Notes under the pieces: generated by a model
Databases searched by the model: none
Told to the model about the DNA's origin: nothing
The model's input: only the letters and a program-made list of their open reading frames with translations
Program-made: the position numbers and the translations under genes
Source: Ruegeria sp. THAF33
Lineage (GTDB): Bacteria; Pseudomonadota; Alphaproteobacteria; Rhodobacterales; Rhodobacteraceae
Length of the DNA stretch: 64,000 nucleotides
Reading direction: 5' to 3'
NCBI RefSeq assembly: GCF_009363615.1
Contig: NZ_CP045384.1
Location: 2,602,501-2,666,500 of the forward strand
Part shown: in pieces, positions 1 through 10,361 of the stretch
How the letters are laid out: every line of letters begins with the position of its first letter
Numbering within the stretch: the stretch's first letter is position 1

Positions 1-1802
1 AGAAAGAAAGCGCGCTGGGAAAATACTGCGTGGATCTGAACGCCAAGGCTCGAGCGGGCGATGTCGATCCGCTGATCGGACGCTCGGATGAGGTGGAACG
101 CTGTATCCAGGTGCTGTGCCGCCGCCGCAAGAACAACCCGCTGTTGGTGGGGGATCCGGGTGTGGGCAAGACCGCCATCGCAGAAGGCCTTGCGCACAAG
201 ATCGTCGGTGGCGAGGCCCCCGATGTGCTGGCCAATACCACGATCTATTCGTTGGACATGGGCGCGCTGTTGGCCGGAACCCGCTATCGCGGTGATTTCG
301 AAGAACGTCTAAAAGCGGTTGTGACCGAACTGGAGGATCACCCGGACGCGGTGTTGTTCATCGACGAAATCCATACCGTGATCGGTGCCGGGGCGACCTC
401 GGGCGGGGCTATGGATGCCTCGAACCTGCTGAAGCCTGCGCTTCAGGGCGGCAAACTGCGCACCATGGGCTCGACCACCTACAAAGAGTTCCGTCAGCAC
501 TTCGAAAAGGACCGTGCGCTGAGCCGCCGGTTCCAGAAGATCGACGTGAACGAGCCTTCGGTGGAGGACAGCGTAAAGATTTTGCGCGGGCTGAAGCCTT
601 ATTTCGAAGAGCATCATGACATCAAATACACCGCCGATGCGATCAAGACGGCGGTCGAGCTGTCGGCGCGTTACATCAACGACCGCAAGCTGCCCGACAA
701 GGCCATCGATGTGATCGACGAGGCCGGCGCGGCGCAGCATCTGGTCGCGGAAAGCAAGCGGCGCAAGACCATTGGCGTCAAAGAGATCGAGGCGGTTGTC
801 GCCAAGATCGCGCGTATTCCGCCCAAGAACGTCACCAAGGATGATGCGTTGGTGCTGAAAGACCTCGAAGCATCGCTGAAACGGGTGGTGTTTGGTCAGG
901 ATCTGGCAATCGAGGCGCTGTCCAGTGCGATCAAACTGGCCCGCGCCGGTCTGCGCGAACCTGAAAAACCCATCGGCAACTATCTGTTTGCCGGTCCGAC
1001 GGGGGTTGGCAAAACCGAGGTGGCGAAACAGCTGGCGGATACCTTGGGTGTAGAACTGCTGCGTTTCGACATGTCGGAATACATGGAGAAACATGCGGTT
1101 TCCCGCCTGATCGGTGCCCCTCCGGGCTATGTCGGGTTTGATCAGGGTGGTCTGCTGACCGACGGTGTCGACCAGCATCCGCATTGCGTGTTGCTGCTGG
1201 ACGAAATCGAAAAGGCCCACCCGGACGTGTTCAACATCCTGTTGCAGGTGATGGACCACGGCGAGCTGACCGATCACAACGGGCGCACGGTGAATTTCCG
1301 CAACGTGGTGCTGATCATGACCTCGAACGCGGGCGCGCAGGAACAGGCCAAGGCCGCCATCGGCTTCGGTCGCGATCGGCGCGAAGGCGAAGACACGGCC
1401 GCGATTGAGCGCATGTTCACACCGGAATTCCGCAACCGTCTGGATGCCGTGATCTCCTTCGCACCGCTGCCGAAAGAGGTCATTTTGCAGGTAGTCGAGA
1501 AATTCGTCCTACAGCTTGAGGCACAACTGCTGGATCGTGGCGTGACCATCGACCTGACCCCAAAAGCTGCCGAGTGGCTGGCCGACAAGGGATATGACGA
1601 CAAGATGGGTGCACGCCCGCTGGGTCGCGTGATCCAGGAGCACATCAAGAAACCCCTGGCCGAAGAGCTGTTGTTCGGCAAGTTGGCCAAGGGCGGCGTG
1701 GTTCGTGTCTCGGTCAAGAAAGGCGAACTGGATCTTGAAATTCTTGGCCCGGACCAACGGCGCATTTCAGGAGACAAACCACCTCTGTTGACGGCAGACT
1801 GA
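1..1802 (+). CDS. clpA: ATP-dependent Clp protease ATP-binding subunit ClpA (5' end outside window)
   Basis: ClpA is the AAA+ unfoldase that feeds N-degron and SsrA-tagged substrates to the ClpP protease in the cytoplasm. The frame is already open at the left edge and reads [17 protein letters not shown], the usual ClpA linker before the first ATPase domain, so the N-domain lies outside the window. The visible part has two AAA+ modules. The first has Walker A GDPGVGKT about 40 residues after the GTG at 30 and Walker B LFIDEIH. The second has Walker A GPTGVGKT about 280 residues later and Walker [13 protein letters not shown]. The ClpB/D2 C-terminal domain follows. A hairpin terminator lies directly downstream. 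Identification is secure; only the true start is unknown. Confidence 0.97.
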   Translation, partial: KESALGKYCVDLNAKARAGDVDPLIGRSDEVERCIQVLCRRRKNNPLLVGDPGVGKTAIAEGLAHKIVGGEAPDVLANTTIYSLDMGALLAGTRYRGDFEERLKAVVTELEDHPDAVLFIDEIHTVIGAGATSGGAMDASNLLKPALQGGKLRTMGSTTYKEFRQHFEKDRALSRRFQKIDVNEPSVEDSVKILRGLKPYFEEHHDIKYTADAIKTAVELSARYINDRKLPDKAIDVIDEAGAAQHLVAESKRRKTIGVKEIEAVVAKIARIPPKNVTKDDALVLKDLEASLKRVVFGQDLAIEALSSAIKLARAGLREPEKPIGNYLFAGPTGVGKTEVAKQLADTLGVELLRFDMSEYMEKHAVSRLIGAPPGYVGFDQGGLLTDGVDQHPHCVLLLDEIEKAHPDVFNILLQVMDHGELTDHNGRTVNFRNVVLIMTSNAGAQEQAKAAIGFGRDRREGEDTAAIERMFTPEFRNRLDAVISFAPLPKEVILQVVEKFVLQLEAQLLDRGVTIDLTPKAAEWLADKGYDDKMGARPLGRVIQEHIKKPLAEELLFGKLAKGGVVRVSVKKGELDLEILGPDQRRISGDKPPLLTAD

Positions 1803-1824
1803 CCAAAATACAGACAACTCCTTC

Positions 1825-1856
1825 AAAGCCCGGCGATCCCCATCGCCGGGCTTTTT
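1825..1856 (+). terminator. Rho-independent terminator after clpA
   Basis: A perfect 13-bp stem (1825-1837 with 1842-1854) with a four-base loop runs into a T tract. It starts 23 bases after the clpA stop and closes that transcription unit. Confidence 0.9.
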
Positions 1857-1940
1857 CTCTGCTGGCAGCATAAAATGCGACGGAAAAAGACTTCTGCTGC
1901 GTGTCATCTTCAATGATGAACGCAAGACAGGGATCGACAC

Positions 1941-2828
1941 GTGAGCAAAATTTCAATCCTCTGGGGCGCCGCCTTTGCCCTATCCGCCGTTGCCGCTGTG
2001 GCAACTGCACAGCACCGGTTTCGCTATCACGACGAAACGACCGCAGAACCGTTGAGGTTGGTGCCCGCAACCGAAAACCCCGGGAAAAGCAGCGCTTTGG
2101 TGAAAGAAAAAGGCGGAAAAATCAAAGTGACGGGCAATGGTATTCCTGATCATCTGGTTGGCCGGTTTCCAAACCAAGGCAATCCGCACCAGATCGAACA
2201 GCAGAAGGTCAGGTTGAAATTGCCTGCAAATCCAACGGCCAAAGGTGCAATCACGCCGCTGCAAATGGGGTGGAACTTTGGCGTGTCACTCAACGGGGTT
2301 GTATTCGACCCGCTGGCGGCCGAGTTCTGGCATGGCGACCCCGGATCCGGGTGGTCCTACAATGCTCTGGGTGGCGCTGTTTCCTTGGGATTGGACGCCA
2401 ATTTTGCCCATGTACAGCCGAATGGAAAATATCACTATCACGGTGTACCGACAGGGTTGGTCAAGCTGCTGGGATGGTCACCGTCCGAGCATTCACCCTT
2501 GATCGGCTATGCCGCAGATGGTTTCCCGATATATGCCGTCACTGGCGTCGTAGGGGGCAAAGTGACCGAAATGACGTCGTCCTATCGTCTGAAACCCGGC
2601 AACCGGCCGGGTGGCGCTGCGCCGGGCGGGCGGCATGACGGCACCTTCAACGAGGACTACGTTTTTGTTCAGGGTCACGGCAATTTGGACCAATGCAACG
2701 GCGCCTTCACCGTTTCAGCAGAATACCCTTCAGGAACCTATGCGTATTTTCTGACCGAGGATTACCCCGTGGTACCCCGGTGTTTCATGGGCACTCCGGA
2801 TCAAAGCTTTCGCTTTGGCAGACGGTAA
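1941..2828 (+). CDS. YHYH domain secreted protein
   Basis: The 295-residue product starts at a GTG (1941) with an AGGG-type ribosome site just upstream and begins with a hydrophobic signal peptide of about 23 residues. The signature KYHYHG lies near residue 163, the motif that names the YHYH family. A later stretch reads IGYAADGFPIYA, also typical of the family. The biochemical role of the family is not established; export to the periplasm or cell surface is inferred from the signal peptide. The gene stands alone, with a terminator before it and a convergent gene after it. Confidence 0.85.
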   Translation: MSKISILWGAAFALSAVAAVATAQHRFRYHDETTAEPLRLVPATENPGKSSALVKEKGGKIKVTGNGIPDHLVGRFPNQGNPHQIEQQKVRLKLPANPTAKGAITPLQMGWNFGVSLNGVVFDPLAAEFWHGDPGSGWSYNALGGAVSLGLDANFAHVQPNGKYHYHGVPTGLVKLLGWSPSEHSPLIGYAADGFPIYAVTGVVGGKVTEMTSSYRLKPGNRPGGAAPGGRHDGTFNEDYVFVQGHGNLDQCNGAFTVSAEYPSGTYAYFLTEDYPVVPRCFMGTPDQSFRFGRR

Positions 2829-2878
2829 TCGGTTTGACCCCATCACGCAGATTACCCAGGCAAGAGGCAAGGGTTTTG

Positions 2879-4621
2879 CTATCTTTCCGTGAGTTTCAGC
2901 TCGATCCGGCGGTTCTGTGCCCGCGCCTCGGGCGTGTCAGCCGGATTGACCGGCTGGAATTCACCAAACCCGTTTGCCGCCAGACGATTGGGCGGGATGC
3001 CCAGCGCGTCGACCATATAGCGCACAACAGACAACGCGCGACCCTGGCTGAGTTCCCAGTTGTCCCGGTATCGGCCCGAACCAGCCAGCGGAACGTTGTC
3101 GGTATGGCCGTCGACCCGGATCACCCAGTTCAGACCGGGCGGAATTTCAGCGGCGACACTGCGCAGGATGTTGGCAACTTTCGCAACCTCCTGCTGCCCT
3201 TCCGCGGACAGCACGGCTGATCCTGTCGGAAACAAAACCTCGGACGAAAAGACAAAACGGTCGCCTTCAATCCGCACACCTTCCTGATCGCCAAGGACAT
3301 CCCGAAGACGTCCGAAAAATTCCGAACGATAGCGTTGCAGATCTTCCGCCTGCGCTGCCAGTTCCTCATTCTGACCGGCCAGTGCTTCGGCCTCGGCCTC
3401 GAGACGCAGGCGTTCGGCTTCTTCCAGCAGGCGGCGGCGGCGTTCTTCCGAAGCGGCACGGGCCAGCGCGGCATTCAGGTCCTGACCCAAAGTCTGGATT
3501 TGGATTTCGGCGGCCTCGTTGCGCTCTTCGAAATCATCCAACAGGGCCTGCAATGACCCCAACTGCCCGCGCAGGGCGGCAATCTGCTGGTTGAGAAGTG
3601 CCGCCTCACGCTGGGCCTCGGCTGAGATTTCTTTCTCTTCTGACAATGTCGATTCGGCCAGAGCCAGCAAAGCCTGCCTTTGTTCGGCCAAGGTGCGTTG
3701 CTCATCAGCATCCACCTGCGCTTGCGTTTGCGCCTCCAGGGCAGCTTCAAGCTGGGCGCGCAATTCATCAGGGTTCACGTCACCGAATTGTCGCTCAAGC
3801 TCGGCCCGCGCGGCTTGCGCAGCGGCCAGAAGGGTCAGCGTGTCTTCGGCCTCTTTGCGTTGTGCCTCCAGCGCCAGCGTCATGGCCGTCAGCTCGGCAT
3901 CCGCATCCTGAAGGCGGTTTCGCAATGCCTCGGCAGCAGCGGCTTCGACTAGGCGGGCGGCTTCTTCATCGCTCAGTTGCTGTTCAAGGGTGGCGATTTC
4001 CGCCGCGCGTTCCTTGCCGCTTTGCTCCAGATCCGCAACCATTGCTTCCAGCACTTCGCGGCGGGCGGCTGCCAATCGGGCCGCTTCCGTCTGCGCATCG
4101 ATTTCCTCGCGACTTTGTGCAAGGGCAAGGTTCAGCGCCTCTTGTTCCGTCAGCAATTGCTCGCGCTCAGTCTCAAGCGCTGCGATGTCGCCCAAAGCCT
4201 GTTCCTGCTCGGCAAGCAGCGCCGCAACCTGTGCTTCGAAATTCGTGATACGGGTCTGCGCCTGATCCAGCGCGGCGGCCTGACGGTCGCGTTCGGTGGT
4301 CAGTGAGGCGATCAGCGACTGCGCTTGCGCCAGATCGTCTTCGGCCTGCGACAGCGTCGTGTTCAACGCACCCAGCCTTGCCTGCAAGCGGCTGTTTTCA
4401 CGCTCTTCCAAACCCAGTGCGCCCGCAAGCGCAGCAACTTCGTCTGCCAGTGTCGTCAGTTCGTCTTCCTGCCCCGAAATGGTCTCGCGCAGAACAAACT
4501 GAATCACCATGAAAATGGTCAGAACGAATGTCAGCACCATCAGCAGCCCGGTCATCGCGTCCACGAATCCGGGCCAGACCGAGCCCTGGAAGCGTTGACC
4601 GGTGCGGCGGGACAGCGCCAT
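2879..4621 (-). CDS. MotB/OmpA-like peptidoglycan-binding protein with long coiled coil
   Basis: This 580-residue protein has one N-terminal membrane helix (about residues 22-44, preceded by WPGFVDAMTGLLMVLTFVL), a very long Glu/Ala/Gln/Leu-rich coiled coil (about 50-420) and a C-terminal OmpA-like peptidoglycan-binding domain with VDGHTDNVPL and NRRIELKL. This is the plan of a MotB/ExbD-like stator anchored to the cell wall by an extended stalk. It is encoded 3 bases after a MotA/ExbB-like partner, so the two probably form one inner-membrane ion-driven complex. Such pairs are widespread in roseobacters; the driven process is unknown to me. The stalk is far longer than in flagellar MotB. Confidence 0.85.
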   Translation of the reverse strand: MALSRRTGQRFQGSVWPGFVDAMTGLLMVLTFVLTIFMVIQFVLRETISGQEDELTTLADEVAALAGALGLEERENSRLQARLGALNTTLSQAEDDLAQAQSLIASLTTERDRQAAALDQAQTRITNFEAQVAALLAEQEQALGDIAALETEREQLLTEQEALNLALAQSREEIDAQTEAARLAAARREVLEAMVADLEQSGKERAAEIATLEQQLSDEEAARLVEAAAAEALRNRLQDADAELTAMTLALEAQRKEAEDTLTLLAAAQAARAELERQFGDVNPDELRAQLEAALEAQTQAQVDADEQRTLAEQRQALLALAESTLSEEKEISAEAQREAALLNQQIAALRGQLGSLQALLDDFEERNEAAEIQIQTLGQDLNAALARAASEERRRRLLEEAERLRLEAEAEALAGQNEELAAQAEDLQRYRSEFFGRLRDVLGDQEGVRIEGDRFVFSSEVLFPTGSAVLSAEGQQEVAKVANILRSVAAEIPPGLNWVIRVDGHTDNVPLAGSGRYRDNWELSQGRALSVVRYMVDALGIPPNRLAANGFGEFQPVNPADTPEARAQNRRIELKLTER

Positions 4622-4624
4622 GGG

Positions 4625-5803
4625 TTACTCTCCTTCCGGCGTGGTGCGCACCGCGCCCCGCGGCAGGGTCAGGGCCTTGACCAGCAGTTCTATATCCTTG
4701 CGGAATTCGTTCATGCTTTCCTGACGACCCGCCGAAATCTCTTCGAGAATGCGCAGCAACTGCACGTCCATCGAGCGCAGGCGCATCCGACTTTCGGCAT
4801 CGATGCCATCGCCTGCACCATGTTCGCGCATGTGGTCAAGCAACGCATCCTGCCCCAGCGCGACACGCTCCAGAGCCGAAGTGACGCTTTCGGTATTGGC
4901 CTGGCGATTGTTCATCTCGGCAATCACATCGACCAGTTGCCCCAGCTTGGCCGAAACCTCGGCCCGCTCGCTTTCCTGAGCGGCAAACAGATCCTGCAAC
5001 GCATCCATCTGTTCGGACATGGCATCCAGCACAGGTGTCAGTACGGCGATCTCTGCCCCGCCCTCTTCACCACCGGCAAACCCGACGCGGGTGATCGAGG
5101 ACAACCACTCTTCGAGCTCGCGATAGAAACGGTTCTGCCCGTGCCCGGCAAACACTTCGAGCAGACCAACGATCAGCGATCCCGCCAAACCCAGCAGAGA
5201 CGACCCGAACGCAACACCCATCCCTTGCAACTGCGCCTCGAGCCCCGTCATCAGGCGATTGAAAACGGCCAGCCCCTCTTCGCCTTCCTGCGGGTTCAGG
5301 CTGCGGATGGTGTCGACAATGGCTGGAACGGTTGTCGCCAAGCCAAAGAATGTACCCAGCAGACCCAAATAGATCAGAACATTGGTTATATAACGCGTGA
5401 TTTCCCGTTCTTCTTCGACACGCTCGGCCACGGAATCCAGAATGGACCGGGTTGAGGTGGAACTGATCTGCGAGCGCGCGCCTCGCTCGCGCAGCAGCGA
5501 AGCCAAAGGCGCCAGCAATTGCGGTGTGCGCGCATCTTCGCGAACGACGCCCCCGACAAAGGCCTCGATCCAGCGCACGGACCCGATCAGTTGCGTGACT
5601 TGATAAAAACAAGCGAGGACGCCGATAAGAAATACGATCAGAATGAAACCATTCAGATACGGATTGGCATAGAAAACCGGCAATACGTAAGGCAGTGCCA
5701 GAAACACGCCCAGCCCGGACAAGCCGATCGCCATCAACATCAACAGAATTTGTCGAATGGGATGCGAGAAATGGGGTCTCGCGCCCTGATGTGCCTGCGC
5801 CAT
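4625..5803 (-). CDS. MotA/ExbB-like proton channel family membrane protein
   Basis: The 392-residue product has two hydrophobic helices near the N-terminus (about residues 18-65), then a cytoplasmic stretch, then two more (about 145-215) around LIYLGLLGTFFGLATTVPAI and GSSLLGLAGSLIVGLLEVFAG, which match the MotA/TolQ/ExbB channel core. A soluble C-terminal tail of about 170 residues follows. It is translated first in a two-gene operon with the MotB/OmpA-like gene. No flagellar genes are nearby, so a flagellar role is unlikely. It could energise an envelope process; the architecture recalls ZorA/ZorB of Zorya defence, but no ZorC/D/E-like genes are adjacent. Confidence 0.85.
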   Translation of the reverse strand: MAQAHQGARPHFSHPIRQILLMLMAIGLSGLGVFLALPYVLPVFYANPYLNGFILIVFLIGVLACFYQVTQLIGSVRWIEAFVGGVVREDARTPQLLAPLASLLRERGARSQISSTSTRSILDSVAERVEEEREITRYITNVLIYLGLLGTFFGLATTVPAIVDTIRSLNPQEGEEGLAVFNRLMTGLEAQLQGMGVAFGSSLLGLAGSLIVGLLEVFAGHGQNRFYRELEEWLSSITRVGFAGGEEGGAEIAVLTPVLDAMSEQMDALQDLFAAQESERAEVSAKLGQLVDVIAEMNNRQANTESVTSALERVALGQDALLDHMREHGAGDGIDAESRMRLRSMDVQLLRILEEISAGRQESMNEFRKDIELLVKALTLPRGAVRTTPEGE

Positions 5804-5872
5804 GCGCGTGGTTCCCGGTATTTGCCTGCTTTGCGTCGAATCTAGCGGGATTCCGCGCGTGACGCCAAGAGT

Positions 5873-6403
5873 TTATGCGGTGATGTCGCGCACCCGTTGC
5901 GCCAACCACTCAAGATCATGGTCACGCAGCCCGATCTCGGCCAGATGTTCTACGGTGTTGTAAAGATATTCGTCATTCGGACCGCGCCCGCCAACCGCAT
6001 GGGCGATGATCCGGGCCTGTTCCTCCAACGGCATCCCGCCGCAATACTGGACGTGGTCGGCATCTATCACATAGGTAACGGCATTGACGATTTCGCCGTT
6101 TTCCAGGTGCACATCCAGCATACGTTCAACATAGGCCGAGGAAATCAGCTCGCGCTCGCGCAGCTCGTGCAGCGTACGGTCTTCGTGACCCGCCTCGACC
6201 GCAAGAGCCAAACCGGTGCAACTTGCGTTCTCCTGTTCGTCCAGTGCCAGCACCAGGCCGGGTTTTTCTTCGGTCCCGCGATGGTGGATCGAGCTCATGC
6301 AGAAGGACCGGGAATAACCATGAAGTGTCGCGCGTTCACTGCGTGCCACCGGAAAGCCCGGATTCCACAGCAGTGATCCATATCCGAATACCCACATCGT
6401 CAT
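5873..6403 (-). CDS. ChaC-like gamma-glutamylcyclotransferase
   Basis: The protein (about 176 residues from the ATG at 6403; a second ATG at 6397 is possible) begins MWVFGYGSLLWNPGF, the phosphate-binding YGSLLW motif of the ChaC family. The catalytic glutamate is probably the one in CGGMPLEEQA. Family members release 5-oxoproline from glutathione or other gamma-glutamyl compounds in the cytoplasm. The open frame extends far upstream, but homology-like sequence starts only here. It is transcribed divergently from the DUF2125 gene. Confidence 0.85.
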   Translation of the reverse strand: MTMWVFGYGSLLWNPGFPVARSERATLHGYSRSFCMSSIHHRGTEEKPGLVLALDEQENASCTGLALAVEAGHEDRTLHELRERELISSAYVERMLDVHLENGEIVNAVTYVIDADHVQYCGGMPLEEQARIIAHAVGGRGPNDEYLYNTVEHLAEIGLRDHDLEWLAQRVRDITA

Positions 6404-6469
6404 TGCACTGGTCCTTGCCTGTTTCGGCCTATAAACATCAATTCCAAGGCGGGAAAAAGGGCCTTTCGA

Positions 6470-7468
6470 ATGCGTCTGATACGAGTGTTGATTTTTGTTT
6501 CCCTGGCATGGAGCGCCTATTGGTTCGTGGCCGGGTATGGCCTGCGCTCTGCGATCACTGGCTGGTTCGAACAGCAGGAGGCGCGCGGCTGGCAAGCGGA
6601 TTTCTCGAATGTCGCAACGGCAGGCTATCCGACCCACCACATGACCCGTCTGAACAATCCGGCACTGGCGGATCCGGTGAACGGCACGGCATGGAGCGCG
6701 GATTGGATCGAATTCAAAAGCCCCGCCATCTGGCCCGGTCGTCAGGTATTGCGGTTCGCGGACACACCGCAACGTCTGTCATATTTCGACCAGACATCAA
6801 CAATTGTGGCCGACGAATTGCTTGCCGAGCTGCAATTGCAGCCCGGCGTCTCGCTCGTGCTGGAGAAAATGGCTTTGACGGCCGGAGCCTGGTCGGTGAC
6901 GGAAAACTCCACCACGCTGGCCTCGGGCGACACGCTGAGCCTGATCATGGAACAAACGCCAATTTCCCAAGCCTATGCCATCACGGCCCGCGCGGATGGG
7001 TTTACACCGGGGGAAAAACTGCGGGCCCTGATGCATTCCGCAAGTTCATTGCCGCAGAGCTTTGAGACGCTGGAACTGGATATGGTCACCACGTTCGACA
7101 AGGTTTGGAGCCGGTCCGCCCTCGAAGACGGTCGTCCGCAGCCCGTGGCCATCGATCTGCGTCTGGCCGAGATCAAATGGGGTGAGCTGCGCCTGTTCGC
7201 GACCGGCGATCTGGATGTGGACGCCCAAGGTATCCCGACCGGAGAGATTGCCGTCAAAGCCGAAAACTGGCGGGATATGATCGCAATGGCAAACGCGGCG
7301 GGTGCCCTTCCCGATCAGGCCGTAGATCCCGTCACCCGAGGGCTGAACTTTCTGGCAGGGCTGGGCGGAAACCCCAACGCGCTGGATCTGCAACTGAATT
7401 TCCGCGATGGTTTCGTGGCGCTCGGGCCGCTGCCTTTGGGCCCTGCCCCGCGCCTGATCCTGCGTTAA
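6470..7468 (+). CDS. DUF2125 domain-containing protein
   Basis: A 332-residue protein with a single N-terminal hydrophobic segment (LIFVSLAWSAYWFVAGYGL) and a beta-rich remainder, including GWFEQQEARGWQAD. This matches the DUF2125 family of alphaproteobacterial envelope proteins, whose function is not known. The N-terminal segment would anchor it in the inner membrane with the body in the periplasm. It is convergent with the extensin-family gene and overlaps it by 4 bases at the stops. Confidence 0.75.
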   Translation: MRLIRVLIFVSLAWSAYWFVAGYGLRSAITGWFEQQEARGWQADFSNVATAGYPTHHMTRLNNPALADPVNGTAWSADWIEFKSPAIWPGRQVLRFADTPQRLSYFDQTSTIVADELLAELQLQPGVSLVLEKMALTAGAWSVTENSTTLASGDTLSLIMEQTPISQAYAITARADGFTPGEKLRALMHSASSLPQSFETLELDMVTTFDKVWSRSALEDGRPQPVAIDLRLAEIKWGELRLFATGDLDVDAQGIPTGEIAVKAENWRDMIAMANAAGALPDQAVDPVTRGLNFLAGLGGNPNALDLQLNFRDGFVALGPLPLGPAPRLILR

Positions 7469-8298
7469 CGGCAGTAGGGTCCGCTGCGATAGCGGGCCGT
7501 ATCAAGGTGGAAATGATCCTTGTGATAGCGATCGGAATTCGGTCCCAGCACGGTGCCAAACGGGCCGCACGCCCCGCGCCAGATCTTCTTGAGCTGTTTC
7601 TGAGACGGGTTCTTGCGCCACCCGTTCAGGACGGTCACCACCTCACCGTCGGCCATTTTGAAACCTGAGATATCGATCGCACGGCCCTTGCCATGTTCGG
7701 ATATCCGCGCGCCTTTGCGGTTGTTGCGGGTTCGGCAGGCATAATGGGCGGCGATTTGCAGCTCGACCACGGGCCCGCGGCGTTTGAAGGTGGGTTTGAC
7801 GGTCTTGTCGACCCACTTGTTCAACGCAATGGCGGTGCCGCAATCCATCGTCGAGGGGCGGCTGAGCATCACACCCGAAACCGAGGTGATCTGTACCGCA
7901 TCCTTGACACCGCAGGCTGAATTCTTGCTGCCCACACGGCCAACAGGCTTGCCCTGAATGGCAATATCCCCGCAAACAGACCCTTTGCGCAGCTTGCGCC
8001 TTTTGAACAACACCTGCTGCTCGACAGACTCGGGCCGCAAATAAGGCATCAAGGACGTATCCGGCCCCAGAAGTGGCAGCTCCGACGGGCGCGCCGCCGC
8101 AGCCGTGACTTGCGGAGAAACCGGACGCGAAACCGGACGGAGGTTGGCAATGTCAAAAGGGGCAGGCGCGCTGACAGCCTGCTGAACAGTCAAAGGGCGC
8201 ATGAGGGGCACCAAAGACTGATCAAGGGGCGCGGCCTGAACCGGCGCGGCGCTCAAAGCCACGACCCCGATCAGAATATGCCCCCAGCGCAGTCTCAT
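7465..8298 (-). CDS. Extensin family protein
   Basis: The 277-residue product has a signal peptide (about 22 residues ending VQAAP), a Pro/Arg-rich linker and a C-terminal extensin-like domain with CGTAIALNKW, AHYACRTRN, SEHGKGRAIDISGF and KDHFHLD. The conserved His/Asp residues resemble metal-dependent D-Ala-D-Ala peptidase-like folds, so action on peptidoglycan is plausible but inferred. Its start overlaps the stop of the prephenate dehydrogenase gene by 4 bases (ATGA), so translation is probably coupled to the aromatic amino acid genes although the function differs. Confidence 0.8.
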   Translation of the reverse strand: MRLRWGHILIGVVALSAAPVQAAPLDQSLVPLMRPLTVQQAVSAPAPFDIANLRPVSRPVSPQVTAAAARPSELPLLGPDTSLMPYLRPESVEQQVLFKRRKLRKGSVCGDIAIQGKPVGRVGSKNSACGVKDAVQITSVSGVMLSRPSTMDCGTAIALNKWVDKTVKPTFKRRGPVVELQIAAHYACRTRNNRKGARISEHGKGRAIDISGFKMADGEVVTVLNGWRKNPSQKQLKKIWRGACGPFGTVLGPNSDRYHKDHFHLDTARYRSGPYCR

Positions 8299-9215
8299 GA
8301 ACTTGTCTTTCCCCGCCCAAAGTCCGGCGCATCCGTATCCTGCCCGGCATCGATGATGCCGCGACGAATAGCACGGGTGCGGGTGAAGTAGTCAAACAAA
8401 TGATCGCCGTCGCCGGTGCGTATGGCGCGTTGCAGGGCAAAAAGCTCTTCGGTGAACCGGCCCAGGATTTCCAGCGTCGCATCCTTGTTGGACAGGAACA
8501 CATCCCGCCACATGGTCGGATCGGACGCGGCAATCCGGGTGAAGTCGCGGAAGCCGGCGGCCGAATATTTGATGACTTCGCTGTCGGTTACCCGTCGCAG
8601 ATCGTCGGCCACGCCAACCATCGTGTAGGCAATCAGGTGCGGCGCATGGGACGTTACGGCGAGAACCAGATCGTGGTGATCCGCATCCATCTCATCGACA
8701 TTCGACCCCATGCCCTCCCAAAGCGCGCGCAGGCGGGCAATGGCATCCGGGTCCGAACCCTCGACTGGGACCAACAGGCACCAGCGATTGTCAAAGAGTT
8801 CGGCAAACCCGGATTCAGGGCCGGAATGCTCGGTCCCTGCCAAGGGATGCGCGGGAACGAAATGCACACCGTCGGGGATATGCGGTTGCACCGCCCGAAT
8901 GACGCCCCGCTTGACCGAACCCACATCCGAAACGGTAGCACCGGGTTTCAGAACGGGTGCAATTTCTTCTGCAACCGCGCCCATAGCCCCCACAGGCACG
9001 CAGAGTACGACAAGATCGGCGCCTTCGACCGCCTCGCGTGCCGTGTCGCAAACACGGTCACACAATCCGATCCTGCGCGCGGCTTCACGGGACTTTTCAG
9101 ACCGGGCATAACCCGTCACTTCCCCGGCCAGCCCTGCACGCTTCATCGCCCAGAACATGGACGAAGCAATCAGGCCCAGCCCGATCAGCGCAACGCGGTC
9201 GTAAATCTGGCTCAT
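8295..9215 (-). CDS. Prephenate/arogenate dehydrogenase
   Basis: This NAD(P)-dependent enzyme of tyrosine synthesis converts prephenate to 4-hydroxyphenylpyruvate or arogenate to tyrosine. The 306-residue product starts with a Rossmann motif ([13 protein letters not shown]) and contains [27 protein letters not shown] and the later helical dimerisation domain. It is preceded by hisC with a 4-base overlap, a pairing common in Rhodobacteraceae, where HisC-type transaminases may also act on aromatic substrates. Substrate preference between prephenate and arogenate cannot be read from the sequence by eye. Confidence 0.9.
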   Translation of the reverse strand: MSQIYDRVALIGLGLIASSMFWAMKRAGLAGEVTGYARSEKSREAARRIGLCDRVCDTAREAVEGADLVVLCVPVGAMGAVAEEIAPVLKPGATVSDVGSVKRGVIRAVQPHIPDGVHFVPAHPLAGTEHSGPESGFAELFDNRWCLLVPVEGSDPDAIARLRALWEGMGSNVDEMDADHHDLVLAVTSHAPHLIAYTMVGVADDLRRVTDSEVIKYSAAGFRDFTRIAASDPTMWRDVFLSNKDATLEILGRFTEELFALQRAIRTGDGDHLFDYFTRTRAIRRGIIDAGQDTDAPDFGRGKTSS

Positions 9216-10297
9216 GCTGCGCCCTCTTTGAATGCAGTGATCGCCGCAACCACACGGCGGCAGGCTTCTTCGTCGCCCACGGTGATCCGCAAGGCGTTCG
9301 GCAGGTTGTAGCCTGCAACCCGGCGGACAATCAAACCTTGCGTTTTCAGGTAGTCATCGCAGGCCTCAGCCTCGGCCCGATCGGCGAAACGCGCTAGGAT
9401 GAAGTTGGTGCAGGACGGGTCCGACGGCACGCCTGCCTTGGCCAATTGATCGGCCAGCCACACGCGAAGGCGCGCGTTTTCGGCCTGACAGAAGGTCAGG
9501 AATTCCACATCGTTTACCGCAGCTTCAGCCGCCGCCAATGCGGTCATTGACAGGTTGAAGGGCTGGCGCACCCGGTTCAGCACGTCGATGATCGGGCGGT
9601 GCGCATAGCCCCATCCGACACGCATACCGCCCAACCCGTACACTTTTGAGAAGGTGCGCGTCATGATTACATTCCCATGGGCGTCAACCAGCGACGCCCC
9701 GCCATCGAACCCCTCGACAAACTCCGCATAAGCGCCATCAAGAACCATCAGGCAGGCGTCGGGCAGACCCAACGCCAGACGTTCCAGTTCGTCGTTCGGG
9801 ATCATGGTCGAAGTTGGATTCCCGGGGTTGGTGACAAACACGATCCGCGTCTGCCCCGTCACCGCGGCGAGAATGGCATCCACATCCACTTTGCGGTCAC
9901 GTTCGGCCACCATGACCGGCGTCGCGCCGGCCATGCGGGCGATGATCGGGTACATGGAAAACCCGTGCTCGGTATAGATCACCTCGTCCCCCGGCCCCGC
10001 GTAGGCCTGGGCGACGAATTGCAATACCTCGTCGCTGCCGACACCGCAGATGATCCGCGCTGGGTCCAGCCCATGGCGTGCGCCGATGGCCGCGCGCAGG
10101 CTCGCGTGGTCGGTGCTGGGATAACGATGCAGAGTGGCCGCGCTATCGCGCACCGCCTCTATGGCCTTGGGGCTGGGTCCAAACGGGTTCTCGTTCGAGC
10201 TCAGCTTGATGACATGCTCCACTCCCGCCACGTGCGACTGACCGCCCTGATACAGCGCGATGTCCATAATGCCGGGTTGTGGGGTGATCTTGGTCAT
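9212..10297 (-). CDS. hisC: Histidinol-phosphate aminotransferase
   Basis: A 361-residue class I/II PLP aminotransferase. It shows [14 protein letters not shown] near the N-terminus, [10 protein letters not shown], the aspartate in LDGAYAEF and the PLP-lysine motif [15 protein letters not shown]. HisC transfers an amino group from glutamate to imidazole-acetol phosphate; because the next gene is a prephenate dehydrogenase, activity on aromatic keto acids is also plausible. It is first in a three-gene overlapping operon (hisC, dehydrogenase, extensin protein). Confidence 0.9.
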   Translation of the reverse strand: MTKITPQPGIMDIALYQGGQSHVAGVEHVIKLSSNENPFGPSPKAIEAVRDSAATLHRYPSTDHASLRAAIGARHGLDPARIICGVGSDEVLQFVAQAYAGPGDEVIYTEHGFSMYPIIARMAGATPVMVAERDRKVDVDAILAAVTGQTRIVFVTNPGNPTSTMIPNDELERLALGLPDACLMVLDGAYAEFVEGFDGGASLVDAHGNVIMTRTFSKVYGLGGMRVGWGYAHRPIIDVLNRVRQPFNLSMTALAAAEAAVNDVEFLTFCQAENARLRVWLADQLAKAGVPSDPSCTNFILARFADRAEAEACDDYLKTQGLIVRRVAGYNLPNALRITVGDEEACRRVVAAITAFKEGAA

Positions 10298-10361
10298 GAG
10301 AGGCTCCGTTGAATGGGCCTCTCATACCTGTCTCAAAGGGTTGAGAAAAGCGGCAATTCCC

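Noticed and set aside
309..1277. 322-codon minus-strand frame opposite clpA
   Set aside because: It lies wholly inside conserved clpA, has shadow composition and no recognisable domain.
4325..5455. 376-codon plus-strand frame opposite the MotA/MotB pair
   Set aside because: Antisense shadow of two real genes; His/Gln/Arg-rich composition typical of reversed GC-rich codons.
2879..5803. Zorya defence system
   Set aside because: Only a ZorA/ZorB-like pair is present, the neighbours are core genes and no ZorC, ZorD or ZorE candidate adjoins.
8400..9311. 303-codon plus-strand frame opposite prephenate dehydrogenase
   Set aside because: Shadow of a conserved enzyme gene.
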